Shown here piece by piece: positions 25,395 to 35,924 of a stretch of DNA of 64,000 bases. How positions within the stretch are numbered: position 1 is the first letter of the stretch; every line of letters begins with the position of its first letter. This DNA is from Tetrahymena elliotti 4EA (taxonomy: Eukaryota > Ciliophora > Oligohymenophorea > Hymenostomatida > Tetrahymenidae), in contig JH720352.1 in the NCBI GenBank assembly GCA_000231825.2, positions 381,436-445,435 on the forward strand, given 5' to 3'. The translations under genes and the position numbers were made by a program. The notes under the pieces were generated by a model. The model was not told where the DNA came from. It searched no databases and was given only the letters and a program-made list of their open reading frames with translations.

Positions 25395-26295
25395 GTATTT
25401 TATCAAATATTTTAACTAGCTATTTAACAATATTTATTTTATCTAATTAAAATAAAATTATGAGTTACTAAAACCCTTTTTAATTAATAGGTATAATTAA
25501 TTAAAAATCAGAATTGTTTGGATTTTATCAGTTTCCTGATAAGATATTTGCTTGATTTTAATAAAAGTGAATAGAGATAAAATTAATTAGGTAATTTTTT
25601 AATTAAAGTGGTCAGATAGACAATCTGAAAGTATTTATTAATTAATTATTTATTACCTTTAATTTTTCTTTTCTTTAATCTTGTCAATAAATCACTTAGA
25701 ACTTTTTGTGATAATAATTTTTACAAGTATTAAAGAAGAAAAAAAATTTTATCAAAAGCTGATCAGATGGATAATTTACTAATCTTAAATAGTATCCAAT
25801 CATAAATATCCTGATAAGATTTTTGCTTGATTTTAAGAAAAGTGATTTGGGATAAAATAAATCAAATAATTAGGTAATTTTTTAGTTTAAGATGAATTAA
25901 TTCTAACTTTTTAATGAAAATAATAGAAGTATCAGAGATAATTATCAGCTGGTCAAGACAGATAATTTTATTATTCGGAAAAATTATAAAAAGAATTAAA
26001 GGTAAATTAAATGTAAGTAAAGTTATTCAGGTTTTTTGACAATAAAATAACAAAATATTAAATATTTTTTCTATTTGAATAAGAACTATAATAAAAATTA
26101 TTTTAATTTTATTAAAAAAGACATGAATCAAGATATTTTTTATTAAGAAAGAAAATTAAGGGATATTTTTAATCTTAAATTTAAAAAGTTTGGAGAAAAA
26201 GACTAATTAATAAAAAAAGGTGTACCAACAATTTAAGGACAAGTATTTAAAATAAAATTCAAGATTAATTTGAATATTAATGAATCCATGCATTT
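25395..26295. other. intergenic with dispersed repeats
   Basis: Upstream region of the transporter gene (left) and 3' flank of CBP80 (right). It holds two copies of the dispersed GCTGATCAG / GCTGGTCAAG-type repeat (about 25750-25810 and 25930-25990) and a CCTGATAAGATATTTGCTTGATTTTA / CCTGATAAGATTTTTGCTTGATTTTA-type pair near 25535 and 25805. No gene found. Confidence 0.5.
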
Positions 26296-29200
26296 TCAGA
26301 TTCTATAACTTTGAATTACATTCTGTGGGATAGTTTTAAATGAGCTAAATTGCTATTGGTAAGTATTTTCCCAATCAAAGAACTTTTTGTACTTTCTGTA
26401 AAAGTACAAGAAGTAAGTATCATATTGTTTATCTTTAATTTCTTCAGCTCCTGTAGAACTAAAAACAGACTCAAATTAGCTAAATATTATTTCAAGTAAC
26501 TCAGTTAATTGTTGCTTAGCTTTTTCTAATTTTTATGATAAAGTTTCAACTTCTCCAGCTTTTTCCTCTTCTTCCTCACCATGGTGTATGTTAGAATTAA
26601 CTTCTTCAGTATAATTATGATGTGTATCAAAAATATTGAAAGTTATTCTTCTTAAGAAGAGCCAGAGCTAATGAACTTATCTAACAGATGCAGGAGAAGC
26701 TATTAGGTCTTTTAATTGTTCAAAAATAGATTAAGCAACAATCTAAGGAGTGATAAAGTTATTGGAAATGAATTTCTTCAAGTAGTGTTCAAGATTTGAA
26801 GAGCTATTTTACCAAAATAAGAGTAAAGTGTTAACTAAAGCATTCTAAAAGATTTCTCCATGATCTTCTAATAACTTCTTCAACAAAGGAGCATATCTAT
26901 CATACAAAATTTTTAAGTGAGTAAATGTTTCACAAGATCTAGAAAATAAGCATTCTAAGAAAATGCTGAAGACAACATTTTTCTTTTCATTTTCATCTTC
27001 ACCTTCGTCATCGATTCCTTCCTTTAAGGCTTCATTAATTTCTTCTCCCATTTCTTCATGAGTTTTCTTTTGAACCAAAAATTCCATAAATCTTTGAGCC
27101 AATGGTTCTTACTAATATCTTGTTTTGATTATTTCCTTTACTTAAATAGGAGCAAGGAATTAAAGTAAAATATTGGCAGGAGTTTCATTCTAGCTATTGC
27201 TTCCCTTCAATGCATTTTCAACTTTTTCTCTTCCACAAAGCAAGCATAGCTTATAAATAATATCTCTCCATAACAAAACCTAAGGATTTACAGATGAAGC
27301 TATCTCCTACTTAGATGCAGTGAGAGTAATTCTTTCCCAAGGGAAAGATAAATGAGTTTCACTTAAAACATGGCTGATGTATTCAGCTAAACTCTCTACA
27401 GAATCAGCAGTGTATTCATTCAAATTGCGATAAACTTCATTAAAAGCATCGTATATTATTTCAGCGCTTTCATCTTTCTTCAAAGAGTTCAATGTATTTG
27501 ATAATGAACTTTTATTTTAAAAATATTCATTTAAATTAATTTTTTAATTTAAATCAATAAGTATTTTAAATTCAAATTTAAACAAAGGAAAGTCATTTAA
27601 AAAAATAGTTTTAATTTAATTCAGAGTAAAAGTTTAAAACATTTTTCATTCTCAAAAAAGAGATATTTTATTTTCAATTGAAAATAGATGAAAAATTATG
27701 AAAATTTAATTCTAAAGAGCAATTTAAAATAGCTTCTTTTCTTGAAAAAAAAGAGATATATTTATTCAAAATAAATCAAAGTACTAATAAAATAAAAATT
27801 AGCAGCTTCTTTTCTCAAAAAAGATAAATTTTATTTTTCATTGAAAACAGACAGCTAAAATTAGTTTTCATTTATTCTGAATTGGAGTTTAAAACAGCTT
27901 TCATTCTCAAAAAGAAATATTTTATTTTCTATTCAAAATAAATGAAAGTATCTATTAAAAATAGTAATAATTTAATTCAAAATAATAATAAGAAAGTATC
28001 TTATATTTTCAATAAGATAATTTATTTTCTTTTCAAAATAAAAGAAAGTATCAATCAATATCCTAGTATCCTAGTTTAATGAAGTAACTCTTTTAAACTG
28101 CTTCTCAAAAAATAAAACTTTGGTTTCTATTTAAAATAAAATAGTATCAATCGATTAATAATAACTTTACCTGAAATACAAAACTCTTGATGCAATTTGG
28201 TCTTCAAGAGTGCCATTTTTGCTTCTAACACTTTCAACAAACAATAAATCAACAAAAGAAGCAAAAATAAATTCAGCCTCTTATTTTTGTGATGGTGTTT
28301 CTTCTCCTTACATTCTGATAAGCATTTTGATTTGTTCAAAAAGATTTTTTTTGGATTACCTAAACAATTGAATGGTTTATAAACTGTTTTCATGGAAAAT
28401 AAGTCTTTCAGTGGTAATGCCATATAATTTTCTTGGGCTTCTCTTTTTACTGCTTTTTTTATTTGGACCTTGGTTGAATTTTTTTGACTTTTTAGATTTT
28501 TGACCTCTGCCTCCATCTTCTTCTTCTTCATCGTCATAGTCTTCTTCTTCTAGTTCTTCATCAATTTCATCTTCTTCTTCTTCTTCTTCACCTTCTTCAT
28601 CAGCTCTTTATTATTCTTCCTCTTCTCTCAAACGTTCTATTTCTTCTTCATGCTTCAAAATAGTACTATTGAAAAGAGGGGATTAATAAACACATTTGGA
28701 GCTGTCTCTGTTCTTAAATTCAACAATAAAAGAAAATTCTGGTTATTCAATATTCTTTAAATCATTTGAGAATTATAAATATGGTCTCTTCAATGAAGGA
28801 TGTTAATCTTCATGAATATCAACTGTCTCATTAGAACTTGAAGAATGTTTTTTAGATTTCTCTAAATCACGCAAAATACTTTGCCATAAAACTTATAATC
28901 TATCTGCATCCTTGTCTTTATTGAATTTATTTTTGAAAATTTAAACATAAGAAGTATCTCTTTTTTTCATAAGATTTTGTATTTCTTTGATAATCTATTC
29001 ATATTCATGACCCATTTTCTTCATTAAATACTCTGAAACATATCCCAAACTTCCAACAACAATAGAAAGATAATATTCTCTTTCTTCTTGTTTCTCCAGT
29101 TATTTACATTGCTCTAAAATTTAAACAACCAATTATCTGTAGTTAAATCCATTCACAACACCAATGTTCATCAACTCTCCCAAAAATATCAAAATATTCT

Positions 29201-29875
29201 TTGACTTTATTCTTTCACCTTTTTTTATTTTTCAATCAAAAAATTAAGTTAAAAAAGTTATTTCTTAAATTGAAAGAAAGTTTATTTTTCTCTCATCAAA
29301 CAATAAAAAACCATCATAGTAAAATGATTTCTTTGACATTTATTGGAAATATCTGTGTTTATTTGATTAAATATTTTCCATTTATTTTAAATGCTTTTTT
29401 TAAGAATTAGAAGGACAAGAAAACTAAATTTAATTTATATTTGGCAAGACAATATTTTACCATTGTCAAGACTCTTTTGGAATTAATCAGTGATTCTTTT
29501 AAGTAATTCATCGAAAATACTCTTAGACTTTAAGAAAACAAGAGAAAGTACAGTTGCATAAACAGCTTGCTTGAAAGATAAAAGAGATACTGAATCAACA
29601 AAATATCTAATTAAAACATCTTTGTATTCTACTTTTTCTGGTTTTTGGGCATATTCAATAATTTAATCAGCCAACTTTCTGATTGATAAAACAAATGTTT
29701 TAGGGCTATCTTCACAAACTCTTACAACTAAAATCTTAATTCTGTCATTTTCAGTTAATTTTGCTTTGTTCTTTCTTATTTAGTCTTCGAATTGCTCTGA
29801 AGTTGTTTCGATTTTACTGAATTTGCTTTATTAAGTTTCTTATTTGGATTCTTATTATGTTCCTTGCTAGCTCAT
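26296..29875 (-). CDS. NCBP1: Nuclear cap-binding complex large subunit (CBP80/NCBP1)
   Basis: Three exons in transcript order: 29875-29461, 29218-28171, 27508-26296; 891 aa. Introns are 242 and 662 bp. CBP80 is a MIF4G-repeat scaffold that, with CBP20, holds the m7G cap of nuclear RNA for splicing, export and decay. Matching regions: an N-terminal helical domain (FVLSIRKLADQIIEYA), ILIFLGELMNIGVVNGFNYR, AEYISHVLSETHLSFPW, SCETFTHLKILYDRYAPLLK with NALVNTLLLFW, FITPQIVAQSIF, and a C-terminal coiled segment LSQKLEKAKQQLTELLEIIF. The family is about 790 aa in animals; the extra length here is a long Glu/Asp then Lys-rich insert (bases about 28430-28660). A minus-strand frame at 28127-28537 is only a shadow of this gene. 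Confident on family, less on exact splice sites. Confidence 0.87.
27560..28140 (-). repeat. degenerate ~60-70 bp tandem repeats inside CBP80 intron 2
   Basis: The intron 27509-28170 contains about six imperfect units. On the plus strand each runs roughly (G)CTTCTTTTCTCAAAAA, then GATATTTTATTTTC, then a WTTGAAAATA/AAAATAAATGAAAG part, sometimes with GTATC. Units start near 27640, 27730, 27810, 27890, 27990 and 28090. The intron is much larger than others in the window, apparently by expansion of this unit. Confidence 0.6.
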
Positions 29876-30955
29876 GAGATTTTACTAATTTTTGAATGCT
29901 TGCTTGCTTGCTTATATAATTCTGTTTGCTTGGTTGGTTGGTTGATTTGCGTCTGATTGACTTAGATACTTAAGCTTTTATTTTAATAAATAAGAAATGG
30001 ATTTGGATTTATCCTTTTGAATTAATAAATATATCTTTATTTACCTTTATTGCTAATAATTTTTTATATAATATCTTCTTAACTCTTGTTAATAAAAACA
30101 AACAAACAAACAATCTATTAATTTAATTCAAGATTTTGTTTTGATCTACCGCAAAATTTAAAAAATTTAATAATCTCAGCCTAATTTAAAGTTAATAAAA
30201 TAACACACTACGCTATTCATTCATTCTTTATTGAATGCCACTAGCTAGATGCAAATCTAAATATAAATAATGCATAATATCTTTTGTTTTAACTACTTTT
30301 CACTCTTCATTTAATTATCTTAGCTTAAATTCACTTTAAAATAAAATAATTCTGTTTTTGTTTTTTATTTTTTTAAAAAGCTAATAATTTATTCATAATA
30401 ATGATAAACAATAATCTATTATTTTATTAAAAAGAAAGTAAAAAATGAATTTGACATGTATGTCCTCATTAAAAAACAAATGAAAATTATGCAGTTTTCT
30501 TTAAAATGAAAATTATAAAAACAATATAAAAAAAGAATGTAAAAATATTATATTACTAATATCTGTAAGATCATTAATATATGTTAGAAGTAATATGAAT
30601 ATAGAATATCTCTAAAAAGTAGTTTATAATTTTTTTTTACATGGGTTTTTTGATTAAAGTAAAGAAAAAATGAATGAATGGAAAGACAAAATCTTAGATT
30701 TTATTTCTTTATGGGGAAAGAGTTTTTATGAATTAAAAGTAAATTCCTAAAAATAAATAAATAAATCAATCAATTGAGACAAAATATCACTAAAACTCTT
30801 AACAAAATCAAAATATTCTAATTAAAAATAAGCTTATATTATGCGAATCTTTTTAAACTGCTTGGGTTTTTTGAATAATCAATTTTTGATATTCAAACAA
30901 GAAAAATTAATTAGTGTTTCTTTCTAAACAAGAAAAATAAATAAAGAGATTCAAA
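29876..30955. promoter_or_regulatory. divergent intergenic region (CBP80 and B-box gene)
   Basis: Region between two divergently transcribed genes, so it should hold both promoters. Next to CBP80 it has short simple repeats: TGCTTGCTTGCTTGCTTA near 29898 and TTGGTTGGTTGGTTG near 29930; ACAAACAAACAAACAA near 30100. No gene or defined promoter motif was recognised. Confidence 0.4.
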
Positions 30956-32905
30956 ATGCAGAATAACTATCAGAACAAACTAATTAAATAAATTCAAAAT
31001 CCATAGATGTAGGTTGAAAAGAATTTCGAAATAAGCGATGTTCCTATAGACTAAACTTAAAGATTGAGAGAAAAGTAAATGATGGAAGAGCGAAATTTAC
31101 TTCACCAAGGATAGAGTGAACCTCCGATGATTGATGAGAATTTTACTTACTAAAACTAAGGAATGAATAATTACTATAATGGAGTCAATCCAGATTACTT
31201 GATTAATTAAGTAAAATAAAATAATTAGCCAAAATTTAAGATAGACTAAGCAAATAAGATATAAAATTAGTCTGTTAGACATAACTTTGTTACCTAGTAA
31301 TAGTAATAGAACTAACAAGTAGCTCAAAATCAGTTTGTATTTTAAAAAAATATTCCTTCAAGCCAATCATTCTAATTTTAAAATCAATAATAAGGTCAAA
31401 TTCAAAATAATACTTATCCAAGTACTCAAAGTTTTAACTTTCAATAGCAATCATCTGGAACCTTGATTTGCAGATAGCATAATTCATTGGTTTCTTTGAT
31501 TTGTTTTAGCAAAAATTGTCAAGAGTATAGTAGATTAGTATGCACACAATGCATAATAAAAAAATTCCACTAAGATCACTTGGATTCTTTAGTTACAATA
31601 GAAGAAATATAAAAATTGAATGATGAAGATTACTTGAGCACAATAGGCACTATTTCTGAAAAAATAAAACAAATTGAGTAAAAAGGAGAAAATTATTTTG
31701 AAGAAAACATAGAAGATATTGAAAACTAATTAAGTATTTTAGAAAAAGAATTTATTGATATGCTAAAGCAAGTAAAAAAAAACATTCTTATGCAAGTCGC
31801 TGAAAATAACAGCACATAAAGTGAAGAAATGTTTAAATCTTTGACTAAAATCAAAGAAATGTTTAGCTGTTACAAATTAAAACAAGCGATTGCACAATTT
31901 CTTGATAGTCCCTAGCTTTAAGATGAAAAGGTTAAGCTTGAAGAAACTATTAAAGGATATGCAATAATCTATAATTCAGTAAATTTATTTATTCTATTAT
32001 TTCTCTCAGATAGATACCCATTATTTGTATTTTTTCAACTTAGCTTAAAATTATTTTTGTCAATGGTTTTTATTGATTGGAATATATTTTTAAGATCTAT
32101 TTTTAAATATGGATTAAATTGAATAAAATACAATATAAAGAAAATTAGATGTTTTTTTATTAAATTCTTATTAATTGAATTTTAAAAAATAGAATTAGTT
32201 ATTAGAAGACTTGCTACCAAAAAAGAAACTATAGGTAAATATTGGTAAGCTGGAATAGGTCAATTTTAAATTATAAGAAGCTATTGATATTTTATATGAA
32301 GTCACTACTACTTTAGAAGAAGTCTAATTGAAGTTTTAAGCTTCTTAGTTTGAAGAATCGCCAAAATATTTAGCATTTTAGGATCAAGGATTGACTGTAC
32401 TTTTCTTTTTTAAAAGTTTTTTGAATATTAATTTGCATAAAAATTATTAATAAAGATAAGAAGTTAGGCATAGAATATAGCTGTAGCTTTTACTTAAAAA
32501 CCAATAGTGGCAAATTAAAATTATAACATTTTAGTTACAGTCCAAGCTGGTGATATTTCAACTCATATCTGCTGGGGAGTTTTGCTTGTAAAAGAAAAAT
32601 ATGTCAAAGATACTCAGAACTTGGTTTGGATATCCTAAGAAAAGGGTGTATTTTGCTGTTTTGATGGTGACTGTAATTAGACTTGCAATTCTCTATAGTC
32701 TGAAACTAAAGTTTCTTAAAAGCTTTTGTGTAAATAATTCTATATCAACATTAACTAAAAAACCAAGCTTTTTTAAATTGTGAGCAAAGACAAGGTTTTC
32801 AACTATTCATTAAAAGATTCCAAGTAAATTTGCGAAAATGAAAAATACTATCTTGGTTTAGCTCTTTTCAAAGATTTGAAAGTAAATATCAAAGTTGATC
32901 TATGA
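30956..32905 (+). CDS. B-box-type zinc-finger protein
   Basis: Three exons: 30956-31978, 32193-32396, 32456-32905; 558 aa. The N-terminal ~165 residues are Gln/Asn-rich and probably disordered. A B-box-like zinc site follows (residues about 170-212): CRQH, then CFSKNCQEYSRLVCTQC and KKFHQDH give the Cys/His ligands. Next is an acidic coiled coil (SEKIKQIEQKGENYFEE). The C-terminal ~150 residues (NYNILVTVQAGDI, VFCCFDGDCNQTC, ENEKYYLGLALF) look like a compact beta domain that I cannot name. Ciliates have many B-box proteins of unknown role; protein binding, not catalysis, is the usual function. Gene order with the PARG-like gene downstream (297 bp away, same strand) may be chance. Confidence 0.78.
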
Positions 32906-33202
32906 GCAAAAATTACAAATTAATATATATTTATTTATGTCTGACAGACTGTTATTAAGTGTTTTGTATTAATTCAAGAGTTTGTGCGTAACCTTTTACC
33001 AATATTTATTTTATGAGTTTCGAATGTAGATATTTTCGTAGAATAGGAAAATATCTCTATTTCTAATATTAACTTCTATATTCTAATGTCTCAAAGTTCT
33101 ATTTGATGTTGCTTTATCCTTAAAATTGTTAAAAAATATTCATCTTTTTTTGATAATTATAAAAAAACCAAAAAAGACTAAATAAAAAAAGAACAAAAGA
33201 TA

Positions 33203-35780
33203 ATGAGCAACTTAGGTTAAAAAGCATAAGTAAATATTCAAAATCAAATAAACTAATAAATAAATAAACCATTAATTCTTTTTTATTTTTTAGTTAGTAG
33301 GATAATCATCTGAAGATGATTACGAATATATGTATGGCTCTCACGAAGGTACTACAAATCCTCCACATGTATTTTTAATTCAGGACAATCACATGACAGA
33401 TATTGAGAGTTAAGAGTATAAAAAAGAAAGCAAGGAAAATGATTAACTTAATCAAGAAAATTCTATAAAAGAAGGAAGCTAAGGTAATAATCATACTAGC
33501 CTCTCTTAAAGTGAATAAAAAGGTGCTTTTGAAGGTATGAAAAATCTACCAAACACATCTCCAATTAAGAACAATCAGATGAACATTGAACACTAAGGAA
33601 ACAAAATTTAAAGCTTAGAAAATATCTAACCTGGTTAAGGGAATCTATATAAAAGTCATACTAGCTCCTCTTAAAGTTAAAGTCAATCAAGCAACATGGT
33701 GAATATTTACTTAACCACTCATATTGATAATAATCAAAATAATTTAAACTAGAACCTAGATACTAAAAATAACAATACCTTCAATTAATTAAATTAAGCA
33801 AATATTACATCATTAGCAAACAATATATAAGAAACTTCCATAAAAGAAGGAAGTCATGGTTATAATCATATTAGCCCTTCTTAAAGTGAATAAAAAGATG
33901 TTTTTGAAGGTATGAAAAATCTTCCAAACGCATCTCCAATTAAGAACAATCAGATGAACGTTGAACACTAAGGAAACAATATTTAAAGCTTACAAAATAT
34001 TTAACCTGATTAAGGAAATCTATTTAAAAGTCCTAATAACCCCTCTTAAAGTTAAAGTCAATCAGGAAACTTTGAAAATAGTGAAGACAAGGTGAATATT
34101 TACTTAAACACTCATATTGATAATGATCAAAATAATTTAAACTAGAATCTAGATACTAAAAATTATAATAATACCTTCAATTAATTAAATTAAGCAAATT
34201 TTATATCATTACCTATTAACTCTTCCTTATCTTAAAAAAATGATACAAAAAGTAATAATTTTGAAGTATAGTCAATTACCTTTTAAAAAAAAGAAATATT
34301 TTAAATAGTTTAGGAGTATGATTAGAATAAAAGCATTTCTGGAAGCTAATCTAAAAATAATGAACCTATTCACCATCTTGAAGAAGAATATAAAAAATAA
34401 TAAAACAAAGAAATATGTTAGCTAATTTCTCCTACAGATTAATAACAAAACAATTAATCAAATGTAAAAGACTAAAATACCAATTTAAAATAGCCAAATG
34501 ATTATTCATATAAGGTATTTAGTTCAGACACTTACAGTAACATAATTAACAGCAAAAATACTGATCAGTATCTTCATAACTAAACTTCTTAATCACCATC
34601 AATTGAGGAAGCTAACCAGATACTTGAAAAAGAGTAAAATAAAAACTTTATGTATTAATAAATAATAGCCTACCCATTTTAATTTAATAATAACAAGCAT
34701 TAAGGATCCAAAGAATTATATCTAAAAAATAATAAAATTTAAGATCTTTCTTTATTAAGAAATGTAAATTTAACAATTAGAATTGATGACCTTATAACGA
34801 ATTACCCTTTAAGATAATTTAGTATTCCAATCAAGTAAGATATCTATAATTAACTGATAAGTAGTTTGAGTTAATAAAATAGGGAATAAGAATTACATAT
34901 CACAAGATGTACAAAAAATACAAAATTACCTGAAGATATTAATTGTTACTTATTAAAAACTGAGTAAATACAATGTGAAGACACCTTTTCTTACTTTAAA
35001 CCAGATATAAATGAAAATCATTGGTATTTAAACTTTGCAGACAGTAATTTATTTGGTTTTTATACATCAGCACTTTACGCTTAAGATGAGTTATAGTGCA
35101 CAGAAATGCCTATGCTTGCCCATATTAAAGAATACTTGGAATAATAAACTGAATAACCTCGTCTTAAACCTAGAACATAATCAAATGATTAACCAACACC
35201 TATTCTTATTTAAAATGTCCCTCGTATTGGAACAATAAATATAAATCCTTGTACAAAGTATAGAAGAGGTTTGTATGGAAATAACTTTAGAGAGCTTCAA
35301 AGAGGTGATTTAAATGAAAAACTAACAGTTTTTAAAGGTGAAAACTTGGTTTACACTAACATTATAGCTATGTCTGCTATAGGATATGGCCATGGTATAT
35401 ACAAAGAATAGTAAATAATATTTACTTTGTTAACTGCTTACAAGGCTTTTGAATAAGCAGTCATAAGCACTCAAGAATATGCTAAAGGTAAAAAGTGTGT
35501 CATTCATACAGGAAATTGGGGATGCGGAGCCTTTGGTAACAATTACTAGCTAATGGCCATTTTATAACTTCTAGCTGCAAATTTAGCAGGTGTTGATATT
35601 CTTTACTATCACACTTTCAATCAACATGGAACTACTCAATATAAAATTGGAAAAAGTACTTATGAAAGAATTGTAAATGCCAGTTAGACTTAAAGTGATG
35701 GTGGTGCTGTAAAATTAAGTCATATAATTAATCTAATTTTATAAGAAAAATTTAAATGGGGGCAATCAGATGGAAATTGA
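33203..35780 (+). CDS. Divergent PARG-fold protein A, with long Gln/Asn-rich N-terminus
   Basis: Two exons: 33203-33229 and 33294-35780; 837 aa. Residues 1 to about 480 are Asn/Gln/Ser-rich with a 125-codon internal duplication. The C-terminal ~350 aa matches the poly(ADP-ribose) glycohydrolase catalytic region. The best marker is HTGNWGCGAFGNN (about residue 748) followed by LMAILQLLAANLAGVDILYYHTF, which in PARG is GNWGCGAFGG..., LIQ..AA, V.Y.TF. The upstream signature is altered: PARG has FAN..IGGGV...VQEE, here FADSNLFGFY...YAQDELQ. The last glutamate (human Glu756 equivalent, the catalytic acid) is kept; two of the three glycines are not. It could be an active hydrolase, one with changed specificity, or a reader. 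Paralogue at 39873. Confidence 0.82.
33465..34210 (+). repeat. in-frame tandem duplication, 375-bp unit, within PARG-like gene A
   Basis: Unit 1 33465-33839 and unit 2 33840 to about 34210 are about 85-90% identical by eye. They encode repeats sharing FEGMKNLPN.SPIKNNQMN, HQGN.IQSL.NIQP, VNIYL.THIDN and LNQNLDTKN. Small indels are multiples of three (for example an insertion giving NFENSEDK in unit 2), so the reading frame is being kept. Confidence 0.85.
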
Positions 35781-35924
35781 AATAAAAAATAAATATTTTG
35801 GCAATTTTAATATTTTTCTATTAAAAATTTTTGAAAAATACTGATATTAATAAACATAATATGTACTGCATTTTTTGTTTTTATTTTTTCATGTTTTTGC
35901 ATAATTTCAATAACAAACTCTCTC

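Noticed and set aside
28127..28537. 136-aa minus-strand frame with Lys-rich start
   Set aside because: Shadow of the CBP80 gene in another frame; the frame giving GQKSKKSKKFNQG joins correctly to both flanking exons.
29201..29410. 69-aa plus-strand frame
   Set aside because: Lies in the first intron of CBP80 on the opposite strand and has no protein-like composition.
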